A stretch of 64,000 nucleotides of DNA from Anisus vortex (taxonomy: Eukaryota; Mollusca; Gastropoda; Planorbidae). Position 1 is the first letter of the stretch; each line of letters starts with the position of its first letter. The stretch lies in NCBI GenBank assembly GCA_949126835.1, contig OX421494.1, positions 20,648,196 through 20,712,195 of the forward strand, in the 5' to 3' direction. Both the position numbers and the translations under genes were made by a program. Below are positions 1 to 11,850 of the stretch, one piece after another. The notes beneath the pieces are model-generated. The model was not told where the DNA came from and did not search any database. It saw only the letters and a program-made list of their open reading frames with translations.

Positions 1-2470
1 GAAAGAAAGAAAAAAACAACATTTATATTATACAATATAGTATAGCCTACAATAATATTAGACAAAAAAAGAACTTCAATTCGGTCGGGATCAATATTTG
101 ACTGTATCCAGTTTGCTTCCTGTTTCTATCATGCTGAGATTCTCTTTTGGCCATCGGCGTCGTAAAAGGTAAAAAATCCATTCTTGTTGTATTACTCATT
201 ATTCATCGGCGTACTTTTAAAAAAAAAAAAATTGCATTATTATATTGGCTTAACATTTAGAAAAAGAAAAATACATTGGATAAGTGTTCATTTTTTTCCA
301 TTGCTCCTTTGAATGCTAAGAAGAATGGTGAACTCGTTGTGTGCTTTTTTTTTTTGCACTGACCATCGGTGCACGGTGAGCGTGTCAAGTAGACGCCCAA
401 CGAGCCCCAGTAAGCCTCCTAGAAGGTTATATCTGTCACGCTCCGTGATCGCTGAGTCAGAACCATTATGCCCACCCATGTCCCATAGGCCTATATATAT
501 ATATGGGCCTTAATACATTTAGCGTTAACACCTTATTTCAATGCATTTATCAGTACTAAATTATAACAATACTTCTTACATATGATGTTCAGTAATATTT
601 TGATAAGATTTCACTATCCAGCTTAGGTCTAAGGTCTAAGGCTACCGTTTAGTGTTGGGTTTCAATAATTCTATAGGCTATAGATAATCGTTTTAACATT
701 TAATACACACGTTGGCGGTCGTGCTTGATACATTTCATTGAAGCATTCATTATTTCTATTGATACTGGCCTACTTACATGCATGATATAGGAAGGGGGGG
801 GGGGAGGGGAAGGGTCTCTTGGTGGATTACGTGGAAATGGTCACGTGCCAACCCAAACCAACTCACAAATTTGAGGGGGAAGTCGGTGACAGTATTGAAC
901 GTGTGCGAATTCTTTTTGCCACAAAGCTGAGTGCATTAAAAACTGGTTGGAAGAAACGCTTAGTTCTATTGAAGAAAAAAAAATTGCGATTGAAAATAAC
1001 TTTTAAGATTCACTGCTATGGAAATTCAGGACATTCTCACTCCAAAAAAAAAATGTTTTACCTTTGGTTTGTGACCCGTAATGAACTTTGGCTTCAAATG
1101 AACTTTGCATTAACCCCGCGAAGCAGACAATGGAGGTCAAAGAATGCCGAATGTTTACATTGATTTAAATATGTCAAACATCTATCAGACGATGTGGGCG
1201 GCGAGTGGGCTAGAACTAAAAAGAACCTGGGGGTTTTATAAAACCATTGAATCCAGGCTAATCTAGACCCGCCTTCTCCCCCCCCCCCCTCTCATATAAG
1301 GGATCACTTAGTTCATTGCGCGTGGGTTCGCAGTATTGGTTGACGTAATCCAAACGTTTCTGGGATTTCTACAAGGGGGGGGGGGGGGGATTGTGTACCA
1401 TTGAGAATATGTCAGGTCAAAATAAAACCAATAGGGATTGCCTGTGTATCCCCCACATGGGGTTGCCAGACGAAAAGGAGGACACGTTCTTCTTTTTAGA
1501 CAATTGTTCTCCGTCCGGCAGGCAAAGCTAAAAACCTTTAAAGTGTCCGGCTTTTGTAATATATTATGTTTTGTACTGTTTCTTGTTCAGTTTACCATTA
1601 CGCACTTAGTGGCAGCTCTTGTTATAAAATTATACTGATTACGGGCCTATTGCGAAACTATTCAATTAAAAAACAATGCCCTCCTTTGTCCTCCTTTTTG
1701 TCTCTGGTTGTCCTCCTTTTGACACCTATGGGTCTGGCACCCCCCCCCCCCTCCCAGTTTCAGAAACCCTTAATCAAGTATGGACAAAGGCAGAAAGTAT
1801 TTTTAAAGTCTGTTTATTGGAATTAATTGTACATGCACAGATGTGCCCCTCCCCCTTCTTCCTTAAAGTCCCAATTATACGACCCTATATTCGGCCACTG
1901 ACCACTCTAATCAGGCGAAGAAAAATGTCCCTCACATATTTTTTTTAACGGCCGGCTGCCACAAGCTAAAAATATCTGGCTAAATATAGCTGAACCTTGT
2001 CCTACTTTTATACTCTGTGATTTACCTGTTTGCTATATATATATATAATATATATAATGTATAAACATCTTCTCTCCAGTATATACACAATGTACACATA
2101 GATGAATACAAGCCTTTTATCCTCGCCTTCCATCGCCAACCCAGTGTGTCATAGTTGATGTGTCAACTTTCCCATCCACTGAGTTATTTAAAAAAAAACT
2201 TTTTGGATAATTATAGTAATTACAACAGACCTTTCTTCCCTTTCAAGCTCACCGTCTTGTGCCTGTTTCTTTATTTCAATTTCGAAGAATGGCTTCGAGT
2301 TTATTGTTTATGAGCGTGGCTAATGCTTATATCGTGGGCGTCGACAGGGCAGCGGAAAGATGTTAAGTGCCCCTCTCCCCACAACTTATAATTTAATTTT
2401 AATTTATAATGTTATATTACTAGTTTAAATAGACTGGTAAAAAAATAAATTGCTTCTCACCTCCCCTTTT
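1..2470. other. AT-rich intergenic DNA, no gene seen
   Basis: No exon-like open frame with recognisable protein sequence is present. The stretch holds poly-G/poly-C tracts near 797-815, 1280-1289, 1375-1389 and 1740-1751, a TA microsatellite near 2034-2058, and a possible inverted-repeat element at 1456-1744. The short frames crossing it are low-complexity and look like chance. Confidence 0.6.
1456..1744. mobile_element. possible small hAT-like element with inverted ends
   Basis: The left end reads GGGGTTGCCAGAC then AAAAGGAGGAC. The right end, reverse-complemented, reads GGGGTGCCAGACCC and, after a short spacer, AAAAGGAGGAC. This long imperfect inverted repeat over about 290 bp, with no coding capacity, suits a MITE. 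No clean target-site duplication was found because both flanks are C-rich, so the exact ends are uncertain. Confidence 0.35.
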
Positions 2471-2473
2471 ATA

Positions 2474-2745
2474 GGGCAAGGTGGCCGAGCCGGCAGCGCG
2501 TCCGACTGGCGTACCGAAGGTCCTGGGTTCGAATCCTGGTGCAGGCTAGGATTTTTTTCCCCGGGGACTGTCCCTGAGTCTACCCAGCTCTGATGGGTAC
2601 CTGACCTTAGTTGGGATAAAGTAAAGGCGGCTGTGCATAGTGCTGACCACACGATCACATAGTATGCCGTGGCCACAGAAACTGGTGATTGCTGCTTCAC
2701 CAGACCTATGGATCAATTTGGTCCGACGGGTACTTTACTTACGTA
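2474..2745 (+). mobile_element. tRNA-derived SINE, family 1 (most complete copy)
   Basis: The head is tRNA-like, with a Pol III A box (GGTGGCCGAGC) and B box (GGTTCGAATCC) spaced as in a Leu/Ser-type tRNA with a long variable arm. A body follows with a central block (TCTACCCAGCTCTGATGGGT) found in all five copies in this window, then the 3' part containing GATCAATTTGGTCCGACG. Related copies lie at 4092-4335 (+), 36108-36368 (-), 45355-45552 (+, headless) and 63128-63350 (-). The central block may be one of the shared SINE core domains of animals; I cannot assign which. Confidence 0.8.
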
Positions 2746-2759
2746 CTTTACTTCCAGTT

Positions 2760-4085
2760 TTCCCTCAATAATGGAATTTCTGTTTTACGCAGTTAAAAAA
2801 ATAGCCCTACTCACCCCTACACATGGAAAATATTTCTGGGGACACCTATGACGCGAATTGATTTATAATCTTTTGAAGCGCTTATGTAAATTGGAAGATG
2901 TGAAACTGTTAAAGCAACAGCAACAAAGAAATTCTCAGTGTGCGCATATGCTGTTTGCAACAGTCTGTTTTTATATACTGTGTATGAACAAAAACATAAT
3001 ATATGACAATATGTTTAATTATATAGGCATAGATCTAGACTCTATATCAACTTAAGAAAACAAACAAATTATTTAATGAAGGTTATACAGCAATGACACT
3101 TTGATGACGTAATGGTGACAGCGTATTCAATGCACGCATTAACAAGTTTTAAAGAAGCTGTACTCTTAGGTCGTGTAAAAAAAAACACCATCGCATTAAA
3201 CAAAAACATTTTTGTGTCATTTTAAATAGCCTGAAAGTCTATTACATAATTATTTTTTTAAATTTGTGATTGTTAGTAAAACAAAAGATGGTCCTGGTTA
3301 GAGTCGTGTGCTGTACACATTTCAAAAACATTGTCGCAAACGAATGATTGCATCATCAGTAGATTTTTTTAAAAGTACAAACACCAATAAGACACACCCC
3401 GGCTAGACTTTCTCTTAACTGATGTATGACATGCAGTCGGTTTAATTTTAAGCCTTCCCTCTCACAACACACACTCACAAACACACACACACACATACAT
3501 ACACTCACACACATACACACACACACGAATAGAACGCACAACTTTCTCGTGGCTTATGTTTGAGCGATATGTAAGAATGTTTAGTAAAGATGAAAGAATA
3601 CAAAACTAAGATTATGATTGGCGAACATTTTTTCAAAACCTGATCCAGCGTACAGACCTTTCGAGTTTAGCAGTACGATAGAAGTTATGTTCTGTACTGA
3701 ACCTGTTCAATACAATACTTTGTAGACACTTCTCTGTCTGTGCCGAAAGACGGGGATTAGAACTTTTACAAAAGTTCCTTTGAATAGTTAGTTAATATAC
3801 ATTATTGCCTTTTTAGCATATAAGCTTAGGTGAATCCAGCTATGAGTAAAAAGGCTTTATCTACTCGTGCTAAATATTAAAGAAAAGGACACAGTGTACA
3901 TATTACATAAACGTTTCATTAATCAAGTTATTGTTGTAGAGGGTGTAGAGGCGAATAAAACGACAACCAAATATAAATGGTTTAGCTGGCGAACTTTGTG
4001 ATGTGACACATGATGTATTTGTGTGTGTGTGTAGGGGGGGGGTCACTGACAAGGGGAGATGGGAGTTTTAAAAAATTGCGATTGT
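2760..4085. other. intergenic DNA, CA-rich microsatellite only
   Basis: No gene is visible. A CA-rich microsatellite lies at about 3468-3530, and a short GT run followed by poly-G lies near 4020-4043. The open frame antisense to the CA tract is Val/Cys-rich low complexity and not a gene. Confidence 0.6.
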
Positions 4086-4091
4086 ACGTAC

Positions 4092-4335
4092 TAGGCATGG
4101 TGGTCGAGCGGTAGAAGGTCCTGGGTTTGAATCCTGGTGAAGGCTAGGATAATTTCCCCTGGACTCGAGGATGTCCCTCGGTCTACCCAGCTCTGATGTG
4201 TACCTGAAATTATTCGTGGTAAAGTAAAGGCGGCTGGGCATTGTGCTGGCTACATATCCCCTAGTATGACGTGGCAACTGAAACTGGCCAACGCTGCTTC
4301 ACCGGCCCTATGATCAATTTGATCCGACGTTTAAT
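4092..4335 (+). mobile_element. SINE family 1 copy with shortened tRNA head
   Basis: It shares the central block and the TTTGATCCGACG tail of the family. Its tRNA-like head runs from GGTGGTCGAGCGGTAGA straight into AAGGTCCTGGGTTTGAAT, so the anticodon-stem region is deleted. The B box carries a T for C change (GGTTTGAATCC). Confidence 0.75.
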
Positions 4336-4384
4336 TTTGTTTAATATGGTCTGACGTCTTATGCCGATGACCGCCTGCAATATC

Positions 4385-4456
4385 ACAGTTGTCATTTCAT
4401 GCCTTGTCATTTCATGCCTTGTCATTTCATGCCTTGTCATTTCATGCCTTGTCATT
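4385..4456. repeat. 15-bp tandem repeat, about 4.5 copies
   Basis: A unit of the form GTCATTTCATGCCTT repeats just downstream of a SINE copy and is followed by a poly-C tract at about 4476-4487. Confidence 0.9.
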
Positions 4457-4499
4457 CCCTAATGGAGTTTTCATCCCCCCCCCCCCCGTCCTCACTGTT

Positions 4500-5155
4500 T
4501 CCTCATCTGCAATGGTATTCTAGCTATGTGTAACGTGTGAACCGATAATGTACCGATAATGTACCAGCGTTTTACTTACGCAATTAACATCAGTTGTTAG
4601 GTGGACATGTACAGTGACCTACTGGGTGTGTCACAAATACCTTTCTAGTGTCGTCAATAGTTTCTCACAAGGTGACGACATTCAACTAGTCTAATGATTA
4701 TGTCTTGTTTCTTTCGGCCTTCTCGGTTTTGTCTGGCAATTGTTCATTGTCTTGGGAATGCAGCAGCTTTGTTTAGGGGTGAATGCTTTACACGAGATAG
4801 GGATCACGTGGCCAAGTCAATGCCCTAGCCCTTTTGAGACCCTAGTGATGATGCACAAATGGGACATGAGATTATGAGCTCGTCTTCCTTGCCACTCGTA
4901 ACGGCATTGTACAGAACCGAAAGCCTGGTTTGATAACTGGGATTATAAAAAAAAAAGATGACACATGCAAACAAACAGATTAAATACATTAGTACAGACG
5001 GCTATGAGAAAGGGTTTCGGGAACATTTTCACCCATCGCCTACCCTCGTTCCGGAATTGTTATAAAAATTGCCATTTGATTGACCTGTAAAGTAATATTT
5101 TGTGCACCCTATCTTTGGTTACACCTTTACTGTCTAGACAACTCATTTCCGTCTG
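4500..5155. other. intergenic DNA, nothing recognisable
   Basis: No coding exon, RNA gene or repeat structure is evident between the 15-bp array and the large 7-bp satellite. Confidence 0.5.
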
Positions 5156-5157
5156 TC

Positions 5158-5663
5158 TACTATGTACTATGTACTGTGTACTATGTACTGTGTACTATGT
5201 ACTGTGTACTGTGTACTGTGTACTGTGTACTGTGTACTATGTACTGTGTACTGTGTACTGTGTACTGTGTACTGTGTACTGTGTACTGTGTACTGTGTAC
5301 TGTGTACTGTGTACTGTGTACTGTGTACTGTGTACTGTGTACTGTGTACTGTGTACTGTGTACTATGTACTGTGTACTATGTACTGTGTACTATGTACTG
5401 TGTACTATGTACTGTGTACTATGTACTGTGTACTATGTACTGTGTACTATGTACTGTGTACTATGTACTGTGTACTATGTACTGTGTACTGTGTACTGTG
5501 TACTGTGTACTGTGTACTGTGTACTGTGTACTGTGTACTGTGTACTGTGTACTGTGTACTGTGTACTGTGTACTGTGTACTGTGTACTATGTACTGTGTA
5601 CTATGTACTGTGTACTATGTACTGTGTACTATGTACTGTGTACTGTGTACTGTGTACTATGTA
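5158..5663. repeat. 7-bp satellite (TACTGTG)n with TACTATG variants, about 72 copies
   Basis: About 500 bp consist of the heptamer TACTGTG. A single transition variant, TACTATG, alternates with it in two blocks (about 5350-5475 and 5580-5640), giving a 14-bp higher-order period there. Central blocks are pure TACTGTG. Because 7 is not a multiple of 3 and the unit has no stop in any phase, all three forward frames stay open and spell a Val-Tyr-Cys-Leu-Cys-Thr repeat, which is not a gene. Each unit contains the palindrome GTAC. Confidence 0.97.
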
Positions 5664-6213
5664 GGCCTACTGTGTACATACTTGGACATACAGCAATGTC
5701 TAGCTGTACAGATTTACGAGATCACTGATCCATTCAATTAGGGACAAGACACGAAATGCAATGTTTAAACATGTCAAGTCAGACAAAATAAATTAATAAA
5801 ACAAAGCTTTTTTTAAAGGGCGTGAGAATCATGTCTTGGCTATTTGTTAGGGAGTCATTAGGGACCCAAAAATTATTTGCGCGGCCCTGCGCCTAAACAT
5901 GCCCCTTCACTCCAATATGAACCGTGACCGGCTTACATGTGTGTTGTATTTGGTTAGAAATGTTTTTTTAAAATTTACTTTCCTACATTGTCGTAATTTT
6001 TTTTACTTTTAATGTGTTTGATTTATACATGATGGTTTAAACCTTTTTGTTTTTTTTACAGTAAAGGAGGTGGTGGGAAGGATAGCACTTTGAGCGTGAT
6101 TTGATTCTCTTACCGATATGTCTTTCAGAGAAACATTTTAAGCTTACCGGTAGTCTATATTACTTGTGTCTTTTGGGGTGTGTCTTTGGCCGCTTTTACA
6201 CAGGGCCTGAGGC

Positions 6214-6419
6214 CAGGGGCGGCAACCTATGGCATGCGTGCTAGACTTGGCACGCAGAACAATCTCCAGTGGCACGCAGAGGATTCCCAAAAAAAGGCAA
6301 TTCAAGTCTCTTCTACAAGAAAGTGAATGCTAAAGCAGGATGATTTTTAAGCCGTTGGCACGCTGGGTGAATTAGAAATCCTACTTTGGCACATGATTAT
6401 GAAAAGGTTGCCGACCCTG
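6214..6419. mobile_element. hAT-like MITE (GGCAACC terminal family)
   Basis: The ends are CAGGGGCGGCAACC and, reverse-complemented, CAGGGTCGGCAACC. The interior repeats the words GGCACGC and GTGGCACGC, as in the copy at 8099-8296 in the opposite orientation. No convincing 8-bp duplication flanks this copy, so it is older or the flank has changed. Confidence 0.65.
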
Positions 6420-6648
6420 ACGTAGGTCACTAGTATAGTCTTTAAGTTTAAACATCAAAAACAAATAATGTTTGGTTCTTCTTTTGTTGGGCATAAGTTA
6501 TTGCTATACCACACCGGTTGCCCCTTCATAAAATAGGCCTACAGTCGCAGTTATTGCCCAATTAAAGCCATGTTCTCACGGGTGTATACCGTTAAAAACA
6601 ACTAATAGATTTAAAAAACAAAATATCCAGAAAATAAAGGCTCTAGAG

Positions 6649-6970
6649 ATGTACCGGTCACTAAATTAATGTACCGGTCACTAAATTAATGTACCGGTCA
6701 CTAAATTAATGTACCGGTCACTAAAATAATGTACCGGTCACTAAATTAATGTACCGGTCACTAAATTAATGTACCGGTCACTAAATTAATGTACCGGTCA
6801 CTAAATTAATGTACCGGTCACTAAATTAATGTACCGGTCACTAAATTAATGTACCGGTCACTAAATTAATGTACCGGTCACTAAATTAATGTACCGGTCA
6901 CTAAATTAATGTACCGGTCACTAAATTAATGTACCGGTCACTAAATTAATGTACCGGTCACTAAATTAAT
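6649..6970. repeat. 20-bp minisatellite, 16 copies
   Basis: A 20-bp unit (GTACCGGTCACTAAATTAAT) repeats 16 times almost perfectly. One A-for-T variant lies at about 6725. Near-identity indicates recent expansion or homogenisation. Every unit carries ACCGGT and so a CpG. Confidence 0.97.
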
Positions 6971-6974
6971 CGAC

Positions 6975-8090
6975 TCTACAAGCCTATGGGAAAGCTTTTA
7001 TACATGTAGTTGGTTGCAAATATTTTTCATTAACAATTGTACCCGGATGGGAAAACAACAACTCTATACTGAGTCTATACCCCATACCAAGGCCAAAATA
7101 CACAGATCTAGAATAATCTAGATCTAGTAAAAACAAGCAGAAGCTGCCGGTTATACGAGAGGAAGGCGTTCATATTTCTTTTTGCGCATTTGGTCAGTTT
7201 GCTTTGACAACAATGCCAGTTGTCTTCCCCTGCTACATATCACTGCGCCAGTATTAGCCAATGAAAATTGAATCAGCTAATATATATATTTTTTTTTATT
7301 GCGAGTTTATCCTGCCGCCCCCATCCCCTCTCCCTCCCCCCCCCCCCCGCCCCAACAGCACGTGTGATCCATGTCACATATTGGTATGTAAGAGCGTGTT
7401 TGTTGTGCTCTCAGTGCACGTGTGTGTGTGTTTATGTGTAACCAGCTGTCTAGAACTTTCTAGGTTTGTCCTGAATGGTTATAACACGTTCCCAGTCACA
7501 GTTCGTCAAGTTTAAAACTTCTGTCAGCATATCATAAATATTAGGCTATTATTGTTTTTCTGAATGGCTCCATTTGGAATGAGTATATCGGTTTTTAGGT
7601 ATACACATTACTTTAATTCATGGTGAATTACTGTAGTAATTGTATTAATATTATTGCTTTAATTATGTGACTGACTTGGTAGTTGCCATATAGTTCATAT
7701 TTTAAATGTGTATTTAAGAAAACGTATTTCTAAATGTGTACAAAAAAACTGTGTAGAAATATTTTATCAGAAGATTTTTTTGTAGGATTGGATGTGTTCA
7801 GAATTCCTTGAAATGTAAGTCCATGGTATTTGTTTGCTACTCTATACTATGCCAATATTTGCAAAATGTAGATACTATAATATATTAGTCTATGTGAGTC
7901 TCTTTCAGTCACGTAGCCAGGATTTCAAAGTAAGGGGGAGGGGTGGCAAATAAAGATAGGGATAGAAAAGGGGGAATTGGGGGCAAAAGGTGGAGTGGAG
8001 TGGGGGGGGGGTAGACGTAACAAAGTCAAACCAGTTCAATGGAATTATTAAAATATTAATGTAGACCACATGAATATCGTAATTCAAATA
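6975..8090. other. intergenic DNA with homopolymer tracts
   Basis: No gene is seen. There is a C-rich tract at about 7318-7350, a GT-rich run near 7420-7432 and a G-rich tract near 7935-8010. The short frames covering these are low-complexity. Confidence 0.5.
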
Positions 8091-8098
8091 GACTAGTG

Positions 8099-8296
8099 CA
8101 TGGGTCGGCAACCTTTTTGTAATAGGTGTGCCAAAGCAGTATTTCTAATTCATTCAGCGTGCCGATAGCCTAAAAGTCTCCCTGCTCTTTTCTTCTAGAA
8201 AAGACTTGCATTGCATTTTTAGGGGTCTTTGGCGTGCCATTGAATATCACTCTGCGTGCCATGTTTGGCACGCGTTTCGTAGGTTGCCGTTCCCTA
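8099..8296. mobile_element. hAT-like MITE with 8-bp target-site duplication
   Basis: The 198-bp element has inverted ends sharing GGCAACCT and an interior with GCGTGCC motifs. It is flanked by GACTAGTG (left) and AACTAGTG (right), a 7/8 match of the length hAT transposases make. It has no coding capacity. It belongs with 6214-6419 and the fragment at 54968. Confidence 0.78.
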
Positions 8297-8299
8297 AAC

Positions 8300-9985
8300 T
8301 AGTGTATAGGGAAACTTAGTATTGTTTTGCTTTAGCAAAATGCGGTGTCGTGTGTTTGTATGTAAGTTTGTTCCAAATATGTTAGAAACGTTATTGCATG
8401 TGTAGCGTGTAGCCTATGTTGACATTTGTAAAGATTGCAGCCATTGCCTTCAGACGTGTTCACATTATTAGATAATGCATTCTCCCTTGCGGGGCAAAGT
8501 TCGCTAACCCAGCATTAATTGCTGTCATAGCGATAGCGTTTCTATATTCTGACAGATTTATCTACCTTTATATTATAACGTAATGTTGTTGTTGAGGATG
8601 ATGTTTTAACTTTGGTTGTGTTTTTAATTTTAGTTTATCGCTAGAAACATCTGTTAAAAAATGGTTACCGACATTATAAACAATAGCAACAATTGTATTT
8701 AAAGTTTTAATTTGTGGTTGCTTCATTGCTTCTCCCGGGCTAAGCGTAGGCCTATTCGCTAAAACCTCATTTGAATATTGGCAATCGTTAATGCAAACTG
8801 TACCGGAATAGCTGTTTGTGGTTTGATTCTAATCTGCAGACGTTTCGGCTCAATAAACAGTTTCTGTAAAGACAGCCTTCTTAGTTTTTGGCCATGTTTT
8901 GAAATCCGCTTTATTCAATTCGCAATGGTAGCATTTCGTAATCAGGGTAGTAGGCCTACCGCTATTGTTGGTGTTTTTATTTCAGTTGCATTTTGGGTGC
9001 GCTATGTTGGGGAAAATGTCAGGAAAAAATGCCTGATTTCTTTTTAAACAAAAATTACAAAATATATTTGAGTTTAAGACTTAGGGTTTCGCTCAAACAA
9101 AAAAGATCGGCCTATATTTGTGAATTTTTTTTTATGGCTGCAGCCTACTTGTTTAGGCTACCTGGTGTCTGGTTCTATAAAAATAAACCACTCAAGCCAT
9201 TGATGAAGTATTTTAAAACACACATAATAATATACCCGATTTTATGTAACCATTTCACGTACCGATAGAACTCTTGGACAGGTCAATTTTACATTGAATG
9301 ATGGGATAATTAGATCGTGTACGCTTTTAATTGGTATATAGGCTAATTAACAAAGACATATTTAGAAAAGCCACAAATTAAAGTCCTACAAATTTGCACA
9401 CCCTTGGTGTAGGTTTTGGTGCATATACTACGAGAAGGGTTATTCCCGAACACGTTAGAAAAAGGAAGTAGAAAGACGTTACGCCCCCTGCCCCCCCCCC
9501 CCCCCCGTCCCCCGTAACGTATAGACATTTCGAAAACGTAACGTTGCCTAGACTATAAATAATCTCTAACACATCATTGAATATACGAAAAAAACTTTTA
9601 ACATACGTTATATATAACTGTTCTAAATATACATAAATCTCTCCACTAATTAACGTAGGCCTACACCTTTTCGATAAAACATGCTTTGTTGTATAAAACT
9701 ATAAACAAACACTTGTTACACGTAGGCCTACAGCTAGCTATACAATATATGCTATATAAGACTTACACATATATGACCATAATATATTATGTGAGTGTGA
9801 TTACATGTACACGTATGTGTTCGGCCAATATTTGCACACGGGGGACAACGGCACCTTTTCAAATGTTAACTTTTGGAGAAAAAGGCAAAGACCAACAAAC
9901 ATGCCAATCTAAAGCCAGTTAGCCAATAACAGTCTAGTGCAATGCTCAGATAAACAGAAAAGACAAAAACACTTTCCTTGTCCAT
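8300..9985. other. intergenic DNA, nothing gene-like
   Basis: It is AT-rich, with several TAGGCCTA octamers (near 8747, 8951, 9656 and 9724) and a poly-C tract near 9490-9507. No exon with recognisable protein sequence was found. Confidence 0.5.
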
Positions 9986-9994
9986 TATACGAGA

Positions 9995-10195
9995 ATAAAT
10001 GCATATAAGTACTCTTTCTTCCCGAGTGGCATTCGAGTGGAATGGGTTGCCTGGACAAGCCAGGAAAACCAGTAACTTAACATCATTTAAAACTTTATAA
10101 AAAGTGCAAGACCATACTCGGACCACGGATGAGTGTAGGACGCAATAATCTTCTTTATAGAAGGAGCGTCTGTAATATATAAGATAAGCTGCATT
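9995..10195 (+). mobile_element. 3' end of a dead non-LTR retrotransposon (LINE-A)
   Basis: A short frame reads SSRVAFEWNGLP, like the C-terminal tail of many LINE reverse-transcriptase ORFs, which end in an FPR...WNxLP block. A 3' tail follows with CAATAATCTTC, AGAAGGAGCGTCTGTAA and ATAAGATAA. Related 3' ends lie at 52905-53095 (+) and 63820-63955 (+), with an inverted fragment at about 11000-11090. The tail matches that of SINE family 2. Confidence 0.65.
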
Positions 10196-10534
10196 CGGTT
10201 AATGCATTCGGTATATGCAGCTTTTGCACTGAAAATATCCACAGCTTACAACTTACAGAACAGCAGCTGTCTTGCATATTTCACTAATTGCTTTGTTTAC
10301 CATGTTATTTATTTAACCTGCTTTTTGCTGACGTGTTTCAAGTATGACATCTACAAGTATTAACAATTTAGTTTCTTCGCTGGTATGTAACAGAAACGCT
10401 ACAAGATCTTTGTGTGTGTGTTTGTGTTTGTTTGTGAACGTGTGTCAAAAAGCTTTATTAACTAAAATAGTAACAGACAGACAAATCTATCTAAATAAAA
10501 TAAAAATCACAAGAATTGAGATGAGAAAACGGTC

Positions 10535-10637
10535 TTTTATACCTCAAGTTAACATTATATACCTCAAGTTAACATTATATACCTCAAGTAAACATTATAT
10601 ACCTCAAGTTAACATTATATACCTCAAGTTAACATTC
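10535..10637. repeat. 20-bp tandem repeat, 5 copies
   Basis: The unit ATACCTCAAGTTAACATTAT repeats five times with one T-to-A variant (GTAAAC). Confidence 0.95.
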
Positions 10638-10782
10638 TGCGTCTTGTGCATAGTTTAAGTTTTTTTTTTTATAGAGTCTTTTGATTATGAAAATCATTTC
10701 TATAGCGCGATTCTCCATGCTATTACAGTTAGCATTGTCGGTCCTCTCTTATCCACAATAATTCTGGGTTTGATCCGAATGT

Positions 10783-10972
10783 TAAATGGAGCACCGGACT
10801 GTCGACGAAAAAACCAACCGACACGTCGCGGGTTGTAGGCCTATCCCTGCCACCGACCGATCCCTGTCGCCCTGCAGGAGTTTTGGGCCTAGTGGACGTA
10901 ATAATCTTCTATCTAGATTCTAGAAGGAACGTCTGTAACTTATAAGATAACTCTGTTGCTCACCACCAACCT
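10783..10972 (+). mobile_element. SINE family 2 copy with LINE-A tail
   Basis: A tRNA-like head (GCACCGGACTGTCGAC, then the B-box region GTCGCGGGTTG, interrupted here) leads into CCCTGCAGGAGTTTTGGGCC. The 3' tail reads GGACGTAATAATCTTCTAT, AGAAGGAACGTCTGTAACTT and ATAAGATAA. Other copies are at 23637-23812 (-), 46854-47063 (+, different tail), 52638-52810 (-), 54258-54412 (-), and a diverged copy at about 45735-45870 (+). Confidence 0.75.
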
Positions 10973-10999
10973 GCTTACGGAAGTGAAGCCTTTTGTGTC

Positions 11000-11090
11000 G
11001 CATTTTAATTTATGCTTTTTAAATGATGTGAAGTTGTTGTCTTTTCTTGGCCAAGTAGGTACAGGCAACCCATTCTCTGTCCAAACAAAA
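11000..11090 (-). mobile_element. inverted fragment of LINE-A
   Basis: Read on the minus strand it gives GAATGGGTTGCCTG, a diverged stretch, then CATCATTTAAA, matching the segment between the FEWNGLP codons and the 3' tail of the copy at 9995. It lies directly after a SINE family 2 tail. Confidence 0.45.
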
Positions 11091-11369
11091 CTTGGCTTGT
11101 CCACTGTGGAGATTTTACTTATTTATAACAGATGCTCGTTCAAGCTCGCTAGAAATTATGTAGTCTTAATTCGTTATTTCAAATCTTTTTGTTTCTTTTC
11201 ACTTGACCAGGGCATGCCGAATGGGGGTAGATGAATCCAGGAACGGCAACTACGGTCTGATGTGCCCCAGTGCAGTAATCGCAAACATGAACAAGCAGGT
11301 TCAGAGTGCTCGTCCTTGGTCTCTCTTGCACCAGTGCTCCTTGGAACAATGGAATAACGGGCATGGGGG

Positions 11370-11850
11370 TGAGTAAACAAGTTGGGAGATTGGGTGGTTG
11401 AGGGCGGGGAGTGAGTAAACAAGGGAGATGGTCTTGGTGGTTGAGGGCGGGGAGTGAGTAAACAAGGGAGATGTTCTTGGTGGTTGAAGGCGCGGAGTGA
11501 GTAAACAAGGGAGATGGTCTTGGTGGTTGAGGGCGGGGAGTGAGTAAAAAAGGGAGATGGTCTTGGTGTTGAGGGCGGGGAGTGAGTAAAAAAGGGAGAT
11601 GGTCTTGGTGGTTGAGGGCGGGGAGTGAGTAAACAAGGGAGATGTTCTTGGTGGTTGAGGGCGCGGAGTGAGTAAACAAGGGAGATGGTCTTGGTGGTTG
11701 AGGGCGGGGAGTGAGTAAACAAGGGAGATGGTCTTGGTGGTTGAGGGCGGGGAGTGAGTAAACAAGTTGGGAGATGGTCTTGGTGGTTGAGGGCGGGGAG
11801 TGAGTAAACAAGGGAGATGGTCTTGGTGGTTGAGGGCGGGGAGTGATGTG
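11370..11850. repeat. 43-bp G-rich minisatellite, about 11 copies
   Basis: The unit contains GGTTGAGGGCGGGGAGTGAG followed by TAAACAAGGGAGATGGTC and repeats with substitutions and small indels (TAAAAAAG and GTTGGGAG variants). The long minus-strand frames over it encode only a Thr/Pro/Ser/His-rich repeat and are by-products. The G-runs make the plus strand a candidate for quadruplex formation. It lies 0.6 kb upstream of the SOCS-box exon. Confidence 0.95.

Noticed and set aside
2474..2545. Leu/Ser-type tRNA gene
   Set aside because: A and B boxes are present, but the sequence continues into the SINE body shared by four other loci, and the tRNA fold is imperfect.
5080..5741. Three overlapping forward frames of 188-213 residues rich in Val, Tyr, Cys, Leu
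   Set aside because: They are translations of the 7-bp satellite, open only because the unit lacks stops in every phase.
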